Assembly: GCF_000702205.1 (NCBI RefSeq)
Contig: NZ_JNKW01000006.1
Coordinates: 1-64,000, forward strand
Length of the DNA stretch: 64,000 nucleotides
DNA from: Lachnospira multipara LB2003
Lineage (GTDB): Bacteria; Bacillota; Clostridia; Lachnospirales; Lachnospiraceae
Reading direction: 5' to 3'
Positions 35,264 to 44,400 of the stretch are shown piece after piece. The notes beneath the pieces are model-generated. The model was not told the origin of the DNA, did not search any database, and saw only the letters and a list, made by a program, of their open reading frames with translations. The first letter of the stretch is position 1, and the number at the start of each line of letters is the position of its first letter. Made by a program: the position numbers and the translations under genes.

Positions 35264-35785
35264 ATGGCACAGAATCCAATAGTTACAATCACAATGGAAA
35301 ACGGCGATGTTATGAAGGCTGAGCTTTATCCAGAAATCGCACCAAACACAGTAAATAACTTTATTAGTCTTATAAAAAAAGGTTTCTATGATGGAGTAAT
35401 CTTCCACAGAGTAATCGCTGGTTTTATGATTCAGGGTGGCGATCCAGACGGTACAGGTATGGGCGGCCCAGGATACAGCATCAAAGGTGAATTTAGCAAC
35501 AACGGATTTAAGAATGATTTAAAGCATACAAAGGGTGTTCTTTCAATGGCAAGAACAATGATACCTGATTCAGCAGGTTCTCAGTTCTTCATTATGCATG
35601 AAACATCACCACATCTTGATAGAGAATACGCAGCATTCGGTAAATTAATCGAAGGCGAAGATGTATTAAACAAAATTGCTACAACAGACGTTGACTGGAA
35701 TGACAGACCAATTGTTCCACAGGTAATGAAGACAGTTACTGTTGATACATTTGGAGTTGAATATCCAGAACCAGAAACAGTATAA
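35264..35785 (+). CDS. peptidyl-prolyl cis-trans isomerase, cyclophilin type
   Basis: The 173-residue cytosolic cyclophilin speeds proline isomerisation in protein folding. The active-site block FHRVIAGFMIQGGDPDGTG lies near residue 46 with the catalytic Arg, followed by GGPGYSIKGEF, then GVLSMARTMIPDSAGSQFFI near 100 and FGKLIEGEDVLNKIA near 125. There is no signal peptide. An AGGAGG-type site (GGAGGAAAT) precedes the ATG. It is monocistronic, with a terminator 35 bases after the stop. Confidence 0.96.
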   Translation: MAQNPIVTITMENGDVMKAELYPEIAPNTVNNFISLIKKGFYDGVIFHRVIAGFMIQGGDPDGTGMGGPGYSIKGEFSNNGFKNDLKHTKGVLSMARTMIPDSAGSQFFIMHETSPHLDREYAAFGKLIEGEDVLNKIATTDVDWNDRPIVPQVMKTVTVDTFGVEYPEPETV

Positions 35786-35820
35786 TTTGCTAAACAATAT
35801 TACATTTTTCTAATAATAAA

Positions 35821-35869
35821 AAAGACATAGGTCAGGGCAAGCATCTAACTAGTCCTAATCTATGTCTTT
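35821..35869 (+). terminator. terminator of the cyclophilin gene
   Basis: AAAGACATAG and CTATGTCTTT form a 10-bp stem with a 29-base loop, followed by a long T-rich tract. Confidence 0.75.
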
Positions 35870-35989
35870 TTTTCTTTGTCTTTTATTTTCTATGTCTTTT
35901 ATTTTCTTTAATTTTTTATTTATTTAAAGCCTATTGGTTGACACTGCTTTGGTGTGCTCTGCAGTATCATTTGTTACCAATTTTCTTAG

Positions 35990-36817
35990 TTAGAAATGGC
36001 CTCCTGAACTTCCAGAATTTCCACCACCAAAACTACCTCCTCCAGAGGAACTTGATGACCTTTCAATTTTACGCTTAGTTACTGTTGTATTAATAAACAC
36101 ATCTTCCCTAGCATTCACATTATATTTGTGATTCTTTACATAAGTCATATCGGTTGTTGTTGTCTTTGCCTTAGCATTGCATACAGCAATAAAAGTTATA
36201 ATAGTAGCAGCAAACAATGCAATAAGAAGCTTAATTGCAAAATGCTCAGTTAATTTTTCTTTCGTAGTTGGAACATGAGTGCCATCAATAATAGCAGTCT
36301 TTATATCACTAACAAATTTTGAACAGCCACCATAATAATTGCCATTAGCAAGCTTTGATTCAGCTTTTTCCCTAATACTGTCAAGCTTACTTTGCGAAAT
36401 GCTTGACTTAGCCACACCAGAAGTTACGATTCTATCAGCTCTACTTGTCATATCAATCGCATATGCACAGGCATCACAATTACTTCCACTGCCATTAAAT
36501 CCGTACTCTGTTTCAAGAATATTTCTTACATATTTATCCATCACGCTGCCATCATATCCATAGCTAAATGTAATGATAACAATATCACAGTTCGCGCTGT
36601 CTGAGGCAGTTTTGCACATTTTTTCCAGCTGATCTTCTTCAATATCCGATAGAACATTAGCGTCATCAATAACATAATCCTTAGTTTCAGTTGCAGTAAC
36701 CACCATTGGTTTAAGACTCTCTTGAATAAAATCTACCAAAATAAAGCTTGAAAAAATAAGACATAATATAGCAACAAAACCAATTTTTTTCTTAAAATTA
36801 CAATTTATAGTTTTCAT
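35990..36817 (-). CDS. TPM-domain protein with Gly/Ser-rich tail
   Basis: The 275-residue protein has an N-terminal membrane helix (VAILCLIFSSFILVDF, about 13-30), an outer TPM domain (YVIDDANVLSDIEEDQLEKM at about 48, CDIVIITFSYGYDG near 77, TSRADRIVTSG near 127) and a second helix near 200-220. A tail of Ser and Gly (SSSSGGGSFGGGNSGSSGGH) follows. This is the common TPM-phosphatase/YgcG-like architecture. Family roles range from phosphatase to photosystem repair; in Clostridia it is unknown. Its ATG shares a base with the stop of the zinc-ribbon gene (TAATG), so the two work together. Confidence 0.87.
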   Translation of the reverse strand: MKTINCNFKKKIGFVAILCLIFSSFILVDFIQESLKPMVVTATETKDYVIDDANVLSDIEEDQLEKMCKTASDSANCDIVIITFSYGYDGSVMDKYVRNILETEYGFNGSGSNCDACAYAIDMTSRADRIVTSGVAKSSISQSKLDSIREKAESKLANGNYYGGCSKFVSDIKTAIIDGTHVPTTKEKLTEHFAIKLLIALFAATIITFIAVCNAKAKTTTTDMTYVKNHKYNVNAREDVFINTTVTKRKIERSSSSSGGGSFGGGNSGSSGGHF

Positions 36818-37893
36818 TATATGTATAACCCTCCAATCATAAGAATAACGAGGATTATAATAAATACTGTTATAAAGAATACAATTCCTCTTTTTATGCT
36901 AACCGGTCTATCTGCAACAATTTTTCCAGTCTGACCGTTAATATAAAAGCTATAATTCTTGTCATTGTATTTAAAATTAAGCATCCATACCGGCAAAAGA
37001 GCATAGGTGTTTTTTAAGTCACTGACACTAACATCATTTCCATTAACAACAACACTAGTATAGCCTTTAATTGTGCCCCTTGTGATATTTGTAATGGACT
37101 CCTTAGCTCTAGACTTGGTTCTATCCTCAATTTCCTCTGCATTATAATTGTATTTTTCAGACAAATAACCCTGAAGATAACCCTTCTTAAATTCCACAAG
37201 TTCCTGATAATTAAAGGGCTCAAGCTTGTCCATTCGCTCATCTGGCATTTTCTCAGATGCATCAGCTGGAATCTTGTCAAAATTAGCACTAACATCTCTG
37301 TAAATTCTGTAATGATCAGTGTAAGTATATTCGTAATCCCCACGTCTAACCACTCTTACTCTATTAGCAAGGGCATTCATCTTAGAATTAGCGCTATAAT
37401 CGTAGAGCCAAAAAGGCACATAAATACCGCTAATCTTCTCAACCACGCTATTTCTAGCTAAGGATCTAGGCGTAAGAATTCCTTTTTTTAACCAATCCTT
37501 GTAGGCTGTAACAGCCGCATCTTTATTAATCTTAAAAGGAATAACATAGTCAGGGCTAAATTCCCCATCTAAACGCTCCTCAACAAGATTAGGATTTCCA
37601 CAATAAGAACAAAAAGTAGCAGATGTAAACTTATCAGTTACAAGCTTAGCACCACAACTTTGGCAGTGAAAAACCTTCATATTCTCAGAAGAATCTCCAT
37701 CATATTCACCAGCATCTGATGAAAATTCTTCATTATTGTTATCGTTATATTCGCTTTCTAATTCTTTGATGTATTTATCATAATCAACAACATCAATATT
37801 AGTACCACAACTAGCACAAGCAAGTTTCTGTGTAGCAGAATCAAAAGACATCGCAGCCCCACAATTTGGGCATTTATAAATAGTAGCCGACAT
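36817..37893 (-). CDS. zinc-ribbon membrane protein, partner of the TPM protein
   Basis: The ATG at 37893 follows GGGAGG and is chosen over a TTG four codons earlier. The 358-residue protein begins with two zinc ribbons: CPNCGAAM with CASCG (about 8-35) and CQSCGAKL with CSYCG (about 77-100). A helical and beta middle follows (IPFKINKDAAVTAYKDWLKK; GIYVPFWLYDYSANSKMNAL) and one C-terminal membrane helix (VFFITVFIIILVILMIGGLY). This architecture is common beside TPM or YgcG-like genes in Firmicutes, and the function is unknown. It overlaps the TPM gene by one base. Confidence 0.85.
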   Translation of the reverse strand: MSATIYKCPNCGAAMSFDSATQKLACASCGTNIDVVDYDKYIKELESEYNDNNNEEFSSDAGEYDGDSSENMKVFHCQSCGAKLVTDKFTSATFCSYCGNPNLVEERLDGEFSPDYVIPFKINKDAAVTAYKDWLKKGILTPRSLARNSVVEKISGIYVPFWLYDYSANSKMNALANRVRVVRRGDYEYTYTDHYRIYRDVSANFDKIPADASEKMPDERMDKLEPFNYQELVEFKKGYLQGYLSEKYNYNAEEIEDRTKSRAKESITNITRGTIKGYTSVVVNGNDVSVSDLKNTYALLPVWMLNFKYNDKNYSFYINGQTGKIVADRPVSIKRGIVFFITVFIIILVILMIGGLYI

Positions 37894-38155
37894 AAATCCT
37901 CCCAATATTTTTGGAAAAAATATGACATTTTCTCCATTTGAAAAAATTCTACTTTCTTTTTAAGGAAACGTCAACCGCATAAAATTGCACTATTCACCAA
38001 GAAAACACTAGAAAAAGAAACGTTCATAAAAAATTCATATACCTTTAAATAAAACTTTACAGTATGTGCACAAACTCTTCACTTTTATTTCCTATACTAC
38101 AAGAGTAGTAAGATTTATAAATGCAATGAAAACACTTTTTGTTTTTTCATAAATC
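37894..38155. other. AT-rich intergenic DNA upstream of the zinc-ribbon gene
   Basis: I see no gene here. TATACT at 38091-38096 could be a plus-strand -10 box for the short terminator-ended transcript described next, but the -35 region is poor. Confidence 0.25.
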
Positions 38156-38223
38156 GAGTTGCATTAAATGCAGCTCTCCTCCCTCTTTTCATCGTCTGTC
38201 CCACGACAGACGATGTTTTTTTT
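38156..38223 (+). ncRNA. hairpin plus strong terminator, candidate small RNA end
   Basis: A first stem GAG(T)TGCAT / ATGCA(G)CTC lies at 38156-38176. It is followed by ATCGTCTGTC-ccac-GACAGACGAT (38191-38214), a perfect 10-bp stem with eight T. This is a textbook plus-strand terminator, yet no plus-strand gene lies upstream; the nearest upstream gene is on the other strand. So a short untranslated transcript probably ends here. Confidence 0.45.
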
Positions 38224-38240
38224 GCGTTTAATTGGGATTC

Positions 38241-38365
38241 AGGCTGCCAGCTTTGTCTGGGCTGCGCGGCTGCGGCTGGACTGGCGGGCAGGCTGTGGCT
38301 GCGCTGGCAGGCTTTGTCCGGGCGGGCAGGCTGTGGCTGCGCTGGCAGGCTGCGGCTGCGCTGGC
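38241..38365. repeat. GC-rich 19-bp minisatellite
   Basis: Four 19-base units with consensus AGGCTGTGGCTGCGCTGGC run from 38290 to 38365, the second more diverged. Related degenerate units extend back to 38241. The block is strikingly GC-rich in AT-rich DNA. Nineteen is not a multiple of three, and frames through it give unrelated Ala/Trp/Arg-rich text, so it is not a coding repeat. Confidence 0.8.
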
Positions 38366-38690
38366 AGAATGCAGCATATTTTATGGCTTGCAAGACAAAT
38401 CTTATCCATATCAACAATTTTTCCTTCAAAAAGGCAACAAATCTAAAAAAATCGAGAGTGGTTTTCATCTTTTTCCCATATTTTATTCAGATTTAGATTA
38501 TTTACATTTCAAATCAGGAGAAAAAAGAGTGAAAAAATTGCCTTTTTGGATCATTTTTCTTCCTTACGGATTAGCCTTAAATTTATTGAACAAATCAAAA
38601 CGAGAAAAAATAATCTGTATTGGACTTTTTCTCTCATTTTGGGCAATACAGCCTGCCCATACACCGAAGAATTCTTCCGCGCCCTCCATT

Positions 38691-38950
38691 AGTTCACAAC
38701 ATTCCCCACAGGCACTTCTCCCCACTAGCTCACTTCTCCCCACTAGCTCACTTCTCCCCACTAGCTCACTTCTCCCCACTAGTTCACAATATCCCCCCAG
38801 GCACTTCTCCCCACTAGTTCACAATATCCCCCCAGGCACATCTCCCACCAGTTCACAATACCCCCACAGGCACTTCTCCCCACCAGTTCACAATATCCCC
38901 CCAGGCACTTCTCCCCACTAGTTCACAATATCCCCCAGACTCTTCTCCCC
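38691..38950. repeat. C-rich 35-bp minisatellite with 18-bp derivative units
   Basis: The long unit, about 35 bases (AGTTCACAATATCCCCCCAG then GCACTTCTCCCCACT), is present about six times with small changes. Between the first and second copy lie three exact 18-base units, AGCTCACTTCTCCCCACT, which look like a shortened form of the long unit. There are no unique spacers, so it is not a CRISPR array. Each unit contains C5-C6 runs. Confidence 0.85.
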
Positions 38951-38967
38951 CTGCTCACAAATCAAAA

Positions 38968-39006
38968 AAGGGTCCAAAGCCACATTCCACATGGCTCTGA
39001 ACCCTT
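38968..39006 (-). terminator. terminator of the small membrane protein gene
   Basis: AGGGTCCAAAGCCA and TGGCTCTGAACCCT pair with two mismatches; six T follow on the minus strand. Confidence 0.75.
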
Positions 39007-39142
39007 ACTCTTTATTACTTTTTCTTTATTGATTTGTCTCTATTTCGTTACTCTATCCCTTTATTTCTTACCGCTTCGTACTTATTTTGCTAAATCTATT
39101 CCTTTGTCCGTTATTGCTTTAAATTCTAGCTTTTCTTAAACC

Positions 39143-39439
39143 TTACAATATGAAAAAAGAAATTATTGTACAAATTGCACCTAGCACAACAAGCACAATT
39201 CCTGTCTTTATATTCTTCTGGCTCTTTAGTTTGCTCATCTCAATTTCATTTCTCTTGTCGAAAAATATATGAAAATCCCTTTTTGCCGCGATAATCTTAA
39301 CTGCACCTATAAACAAGGCAACAATTCCAATCAAAAATAACATAAAACCAATAAATGGCAGGAAGGAATCTCCAGCATATGCTTCACTATTATAAAAATC
39401 AACGTCTAATAACACATTAGACATACTAAATAAATCCAT
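39143..39439 (-). CDS. hypothetical two-helix membrane protein
   Basis: The ATG at 39439 follows AATAGGAG; the frame to 39457 overlaps that site. The 98-residue protein has membrane helices near residues 27-50 (FLPFIGFMLFLIGIVALFIG) and 77-97 (IKTGIVLVVLGAICTIISFF), joined by a basic cytosolic loop (AAKRDFHIFFDKRNEIEMSK). No family is recognised. It is a single gene with a terminator about 140 bases after the stop. Confidence 0.7.
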   Translation of the reverse strand: MDLFSMSNVLLDVDFYNSEAYAGDSFLPFIGFMLFLIGIVALFIGAVKIIAAKRDFHIFFDKRNEIEMSKLKSQKNIKTGIVLVVLGAICTIISFFIL

Positions 39440-39934
39440 AATAACTCCTATTAACATTTAATAAGCTGTTAGAAAACACGTATTCATTCCAACTAGCCTA
39501 ACTTACGTAATTACTCTAACGCGTTAGAAAGAGTCCTTATCTTTAAAGAGTCCTTATCTTTAAAAAGTTCTCCCTCAACTCGCTATTATTGTAGCATTTA
39601 GCACCTTGCAATTCAATAAACTAATCATAAACTATATGAGAAAAGATACTTAATTTTTCATAGAATTTTTTAAATTTTATGACGGAATTTGTATTTCTTT
39701 TGTTAATTTTGCACGAATAATATTTACAAAAGCATAGTTAATATGATAATATTAATTCGTTAAAAAATTGACAATTAAAAAACTTAGGCAAAATACCACA
39801 TTTTTACTTTTCATTTCTATTTATTTAGTTTATAATTAGTTTAGTTTATGGCGGTGGCCAATAATTTAATATATAATCAAATTTTCTTGGGGTGATTGCC
39901 TAACAGTTAACTAAATTTACGGAGGTATTATAAT
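39440..39934. other. intergenic region with palindrome, direct repeat and fba promoter
   Basis: A 14-bp perfect palindrome, TCTAACGCGTTAGA, lies at 39515-39528. It is followed at once by two tandem copies of AGAGTCCTTATCTTTAA (39530-39566). On the plus strand TTTTCA (39808-39813) and TATAAT (39831-39836) are 17 bases apart and may be the fba promoter. TTGACA at about 39768-39773 is another possible -35 box with a weak -10. Confidence 0.4.
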
Positions 39935-40801
39935 ATGTTAGTTTCAGCAAAAGAAATGCTAGACAAGGCTGTTGCTGGTCACTATGCAGTTGGTCAGTTC
40001 AACATTAACAATCTTGAATGGACAAAGTCAATTCTTCTTACAGCAGAAGAATTAAAGGCTCCAGTTATCTTAGGTGTATCTGAAGGTGCTGGTAAGTATA
40101 TGACAGGTTTTAAGACTGTTGCAGCTATGGTTAAGGCTATGGATGAATCACTTGGAATTACAGTTCCTGTAGCTCTTCACCTTGATCATGGTACATACGA
40201 AGGTTCTTATAAGTGTATCGAAGCTGGTTTCTCATCAATCATGTTTGATGGTTCACACTATGCTATCGAAGAGAACGTAGAGAAGACAAAGGAATTAGTT
40301 AAGATTTGTCACGAAAAGGGTATCTCAATCGAAGCTGAAGTTGGTGGTATCGGCGGTGAAGAAGATGGCGTTGTTTCACAGGGTGAATGCGCTGATCCTA
40401 AGGAATGCAAGTCAATTGCTGACCTTGGCGTTGATATGTTAGCAGCTGGTATTGGTAATATCCATGGTAAGTACCCAGCTGATTGGGCTGGACTTAGATT
40501 TGACGTATTAGAGTCAATCAAGGCTGAAATCGGTGATATGCCATTAGTTCTTCACGGTGGTACAGGTATCCCTGAAGACCAGATTAAGAAGGCTATCTCA
40601 CTTGGCGTTGCTAAGATTAACGTTAATACAGAATGCCAGTTAGTATTTGCAGATGCAACAAGAAAATATGTTGAAGCTGGTAAGGACTTAGAAGGTAAGG
40701 GTTATGACCCAAGAAAGCTTCTTGCTCCTGGTGCTCAGGCAATTAGAGACATCGTTGCTGAGAAGATTAGACTCTTTGGTTCAGATGGTAAGGCTAACTA
40801 A
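39935..40801 (+). CDS. fba: class II fructose-1,6-bisphosphate aldolase
   Basis: The 288-residue protein is a zinc-dependent class II aldolase cleaving fructose-1,6-bisphosphate in glycolysis. Seen are VPVALHLDHGTYEG near residue 78 (catalytic Asp and zinc His), GFSSIMFDGSHYAIEEN, EAEVGGIGGEEDG near 132, NIHGKYPADWAG with a zinc His near 177, LVLHGGTGIPEDQIKKA near 206 and INVNTECQLVF near 230. ACGGAGG precedes the ATG. Codons are notably regular, as expected for a highly expressed gene. It is transcribed alone with a terminator 50 bases downstream. Confidence 0.97.
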   Translation: MLVSAKEMLDKAVAGHYAVGQFNINNLEWTKSILLTAEELKAPVILGVSEGAGKYMTGFKTVAAMVKAMDESLGITVPVALHLDHGTYEGSYKCIEAGFSSIMFDGSHYAIEENVEKTKELVKICHEKGISIEAEVGGIGGEEDGVVSQGECADPKECKSIADLGVDMLAAGIGNIHGKYPADWAGLRFDVLESIKAEIGDMPLVLHGGTGIPEDQIKKAISLGVAKINVNTECQLVFADATRKYVEAGKDLEGKGYDPRKLLAPGAQAIRDIVAEKIRLFGSDGKAN

Positions 40802-40851
40802 GATAATGTTATTTCTTTGATGCAATTATTTAAAGGAATATGATATAATTA

Positions 40852-40886
40852 ACTCGGGTATGCTCAGTGTTTACCCGAGTTTTTTA
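40852..40886 (+). terminator. terminator of fba
   Basis: ACTCGGGTA and TACCCGAGT form a 9-bp stem around an 11-base loop, followed by six T. Confidence 0.88.
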
Positions 40887-40955
40887 TCAACAAGTATTTT
40901 ACCAATACAAACACTTATCTTTTTACACGAAATATGAACTAGGAGGATAGAAATA

Positions 40956-41882
40956 ATGGGAGATAACACTTTCTACGATGATGACGACATCTATATGGAT
41001 GAAGAAACTAAAAAGAATGAAGATGAAGAAGACGAGGCTGATGAGCAATTTGATAAGCAAGAAGCTAGAAAAAAGCGAAGAAAAATCATTAATCGCGTTA
41101 TTCTAATCGTTGCCGCTTGTGTTTTTATTTTTTCTGCATACAAATTAATAGATATTCTTCTCGAATATAAAAAAGGTACAGATACCTACAATGCAGTAGA
41201 AAATGATGTAATTATTGACGATCAGCAATCTGTTATTCTCCAAGATGAGAATGGACAACAGTCATCTGTTGATATTCCTTTCGTATATGATGACGCAGCA
41301 CTAAAAGCAATTAATCAATATGCCATAGGATATATGTATATTCCATCTATTAACTTAAGACTTCCAATGGTACAGTATTCAGATAATGATTACTACCTAC
41401 ACCATCTAATTGATGGCACATACAATGCAAATGGTTGTTTATTCGAGGATTACAGAATAACAGATGGAATTAATTCAAGCCACGTAATAATTTACGGACA
41501 CAACATGAATAATGGTAGTATGTTTGGTTTATTAAAATACTACAGAAATGCTAGTTACTATCAGACAGACAATAACAATAAAATTTATATCTACACTGGA
41601 GATGAATTAAGAGAATATACTATTTTTTCTTGTTATCAGAGCGAACCAATTAGCGATACATACACTTATAACTTCTCAGATGTTCCAACAATGAGAGCTT
41701 GGGCAGAAAGAATGAAGGGACAATCCCTTTATGACACAGGTGTTAATATTTCTAATTCAAATCAGGTACTTACATTATCTACATGTACTAGTGATGGTAA
41801 AGATAGATTTATTGTTCATGCAACACATACAGGTACTGCTAAGATTTCAAAAACAGAGGAATCTAGTGCAGCAACTAACTAA
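40956..41882 (+). CDS. sortase, class B-like
   Basis: The 308-residue protein has a long acidic, Lys-rich cytosolic head, one membrane anchor (about 45-63, NRVILIVAACVFIFSAYKLI) and an outer sortase fold. The catalytic set is complete: His182 in YGHNMNNGSMFG, Cys277 in TLSTC and Arg284 in DRFIVHA. The YGHNM and TLSTC forms, with an added helix between, fit class B or the related Clostridial group. Sortases anchor LPxTG-like proteins to peptidoglycan or pilins to each other. No substrate gene is in the window, so it is probably a housekeeping enzyme. The head of about 40 residues is longer than usual. Confidence 0.92.
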   Translation: MGDNTFYDDDDIYMDEETKKNEDEEDEADEQFDKQEARKKRRKIINRVILIVAACVFIFSAYKLIDILLEYKKGTDTYNAVENDVIIDDQQSVILQDENGQQSSVDIPFVYDDAALKAINQYAIGYMYIPSINLRLPMVQYSDNDYYLHHLIDGTYNANGCLFEDYRITDGINSSHVIIYGHNMNNGSMFGLLKYYRNASYYQTDNNNKIYIYTGDELREYTIFSCYQSEPISDTYTYNFSDVPTMRAWAERMKGQSLYDTGVNISNSNQVLTLSTCTSDGKDRFIVHATHTGTAKISKTEESSAATN

Positions 41883-41964
41883 TAAAAAAGGTAAGCGTAC
41901 ATTTTTAAATTCACTTTACTTATTCCACATAAAGGCAGTTTAAACAATAAAGTGTAAATATAAA

Positions 41965-41998
41965 AAATCGCACATCGATTATGATGTGCGATTTTTTT
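41965..41998. terminator. bidirectional terminator between sortase and glutamine synthetase genes
   Basis: AAATCGCACATC and GATGTGCGATTT form a perfect 12-bp stem with runs of T on both strands, serving the two converging genes. Confidence 0.88.
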
Positions 41999-42030
41999 AT
42001 ATGGTTAAATCTAACTAGCAACGTTTATAA

Positions 42031-44142
42031 TTAAACTTCAAAGATTAATTCCTCATACTGAGGGAATGGCCAATATTCTTCATCTACAAGAGTTTCAAGC
42101 TTGTCAGCTGGAGCTCTTAATTCATCCATATCAACCTTAATAACATCTCTAAAGTATTTAGCATTTTCCATAGCACCTGTAACACTGCTTGCCTTTGCTA
42201 AATCATCAGCTAACTTTGTCTGTGCAGCCTTAACAGCCTTAAGTTCTCTAGTAATATCTGAAAGAATTTCCTTCTGAACACTATTATCACAGCCAAGTTC
42301 AGCTACTGCAAGTGCTGAGTTAGCAACTTCTGTTGAATAAGAAATAACTGATGGAATAATCTCTTTAGCAGCCATATCAAGCATTGTTCTAGCTTCGATA
42401 TTGATTGCCTTAGAATATGCTTCATACTTAATCTCAGATCTTGATTCAAGCTCTGTCTTAGTAAATACGCCAAATTCCTCGAATAGCTTAACAGCCTTAT
42501 CAGTTGTAAGTGCAGAAATTGCATCTACCATATTTCTAATGTTTGGAAGACCTCTCTTCTCTGCCTCTTCAACCCATTCATCAGAATATCCGTTACCATT
42601 AAATACAATCTTATGATATTTTGTAAAGAGTTCCTTAATCTTATCATGAACAGCAAGATCAAGATTCTCTGCTTTTTCTAATTCGTCACAAACTTCCTTC
42701 ATTGCTTCTGCTGTAATTGTATTAAGAACTACATTAGCTGGAGCAATTGAGTCTGCTGAACCAACCATTCTAAATTCGAACTTATTACCTGTGAAGGCAA
42801 ATGGTGATGTTCTGTTTCTATCTGTTGCATCCTTAGCAAGATCTGGTAATGTTGATGCACCAGTCTTTAATTTACCCTTCTGGATTGAGCTTGTAGCATC
42901 ACCCTTATCAATAAGCTGCATAACAACATCTTCTAACTGCTCACCAAGGAACATAGAGATAATTGCTGGAGGTGCTTCGTTAGCGCCTAATCTATGATCG
43001 TTACCAACGTTAGAAGCAGACTCTCTTAAAAGATCTGAATGCTCACTAACAGCCTTCATGATACATCCAAGAACTAATAAGAACTGGACATTTTGATGAG
43101 GTGTCTTACCTGGATCTAATAAGTTTACGCCATTATCTGTTGTAAGAGACCAGTTATTGTGCTTACCTGAACCATTAACACCTGCAAATGGCTTCTCATG
43201 TAAAAGGCATACAAGATTATGTCTATAAGCAACCTTTTTCATAACTTCCATTGTTAACTGGTTATTATCTGTAGCAATATTGCACTGTGCATAGATTGGA
43301 GCAAGCTCGTGCTGTGCTGGTGCAACTTCGTTATGCTGAGTCTTAGCTGAAACGCCAAGCTTCCATAACTCTTCATTGACATCCTTCATATAAGCTGCAA
43401 TTCTTTCACGAATAGCACCAAAGTAATGGTCATCTAATTCCTGACCCTTTGGAGGCATGCTACCAAATAATGTTCTGCCTGCAAATACTAAGTCTTTTCT
43501 CTGTAAATATTTATCTCTATCAACAATGAAGTACTCCTGTTCAGCACCAACTGATGCTGTAACCTTTGTAGCTTCTGTATTGCCAAATAACCTAACTAAA
43601 CGGAGTGCCTGCTTACTAACAGCATCCATTGAACGAAGAAGTGGAGTTTTTTGATCAAGTGCCTCACCTGTATAAGAACAAAAAGCTGTTGGAATGATTA
43701 AAGTAGCACCTGCTGCATCTTCTCTTACGAATGCTGGAGAAGTACAATCCCATGCTGTATAACCTCTTGCTTCAAATGTTGCTCTTAAACCACCTGATGG
43801 GAATGATGAAGCATCTGGCTCACCTTTAATTAACTCCTTACCTGAGAATTCCATTAGAACCTTTCCATTTTCCTTTGGTGCAGAGATAAATGAATCATGC
43901 TTTTCAGCAGTTGCACCTGTAAGTGGTTGGAACCAGTGTGTATAGTGTGTTGCACCTTTCTCAATAGCCCAATCCTTCATTGCATTAGCAATGACATCAG
44001 CATCTGCTAAACTTAATTCCTGCTTACCATCCATTGTTAATCGTAAATTCTTATAAACGTTTTTTGGTAAACGCTCCTTCATTACAGTATCGTTAAATAC
44101 GTTCTCGCCAAAGATATCGGCTACATTGAATTTCTCACTCAT
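42031..44142 (-). CDS. glnN: type III glutamine synthetase
   Basis: The ATG at 44142 is preferred (AAAGGTAAAG before it); the frame to 44178 adds an unlikely head. The 703-residue protein matches the large GSIII class, which makes glutamine from glutamate, ammonia and ATP. Seen are [20 protein letters not shown] near 115, [13 protein letters not shown] near 205, [16 protein letters not shown] near 275, the ATP-site [11 protein letters not shown] near 325, and [20 protein letters not shown] near 455. GSIII is typical of Bacteroides, Butyrivibrio and related anaerobes. It is transcribed alone behind a leader of about 285 bases containing an intrinsic terminator, implying control by transcription read-through. 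Confidence 0.96.
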   Translation of the reverse strand: MSEKFNVADIFGENVFNDTVMKERLPKNVYKNLRLTMDGKQELSLADADVIANAMKDWAIEKGATHYTHWFQPLTGATAEKHDSFISAPKENGKVLMEFSGKELIKGEPDASSFPSGGLRATFEARGYTAWDCTSPAFVREDAAGATLIIPTAFCSYTGEALDQKTPLLRSMDAVSKQALRLVRLFGNTEATKVTASVGAEQEYFIVDRDKYLQRKDLVFAGRTLFGSMPPKGQELDDHYFGAIRERIAAYMKDVNEELWKLGVSAKTQHNEVAPAQHELAPIYAQCNIATDNNQLTMEVMKKVAYRHNLVCLLHEKPFAGVNGSGKHNNWSLTTDNGVNLLDPGKTPHQNVQFLLVLGCIMKAVSEHSDLLRESASNVGNDHRLGANEAPPAIISMFLGEQLEDVVMQLIDKGDATSSIQKGKLKTGASTLPDLAKDATDRNRTSPFAFTGNKFEFRMVGSADSIAPANVVLNTITAEAMKEVCDELEKAENLDLAVHDKIKELFTKYHKIVFNGNGYSDEWVEEAEKRGLPNIRNMVDAISALTTDKAVKLFEEFGVFTKTELESRSEIKYEAYSKAINIEARTMLDMAAKEIIPSVISYSTEVANSALAVAELGCDNSVQKEILSDITRELKAVKAAQTKLADDLAKASSVTGAMENAKYFRDVIKVDMDELRAPADKLETLVDEEYWPFPQYEELIFEV

Positions 44143-44334
44143 AACTTCTTTACCTTTCTCGCTAATATTCTTAATCAAAATTAAGAACTAATACCAATAC
44201 ATAGTCTACAAAACTTTATAAAATTAATCAACTGTTGAAAATAACAATTTTTCCATAAAATTTCTCAAGTTTTGTCGCATTTTTACTATGTAGCTTTGTA
44301 CTTTATTTTCTTAAGGTTATGGGAAAATAAAAAA

Positions 44335-44376
44335 GGCGTTCACCAAAGGTACAAATACACCCTTTACGTGAACGCC
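44335..44376 (-). terminator. leader terminator (attenuator) ahead of glutamine synthetase
   Basis: GGCGTTCAC and GTGAACGCC form the outer 9-bp stem and AAAGG/CCTTT an inner one; six T then ATTTT follow on the minus strand. It lies 190 bases before the synthetase start and about 55 bases downstream of the predicted transcription start, so unregulated transcripts would stop before the gene. Confidence 0.8.
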
Positions 44377-44400
44377 ATTGTTCCTAGTTTAAATTAAGTC

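Noticed and set aside
38115-38468. 117-codon minus-strand frame over the GC-rich repeat
   Set aside because: It is a by-product of the GC-rich repeat lacking stops; no ribosome site, and Pro/Ala/Ser runs come from the repeat.
38232-38921. 229-codon plus-strand frame across both minisatellites
   Set aside because: It starts and ends in non-coding repeats whose unit lengths (19, 35, 18) are mostly not multiples of three, has no ribosome site, and shows no protein-like composition.
38691-38950. Possible CRISPR array
   Set aside because: The units adjoin one another without unique spacers and no cas gene is present, so it is a minisatellite.
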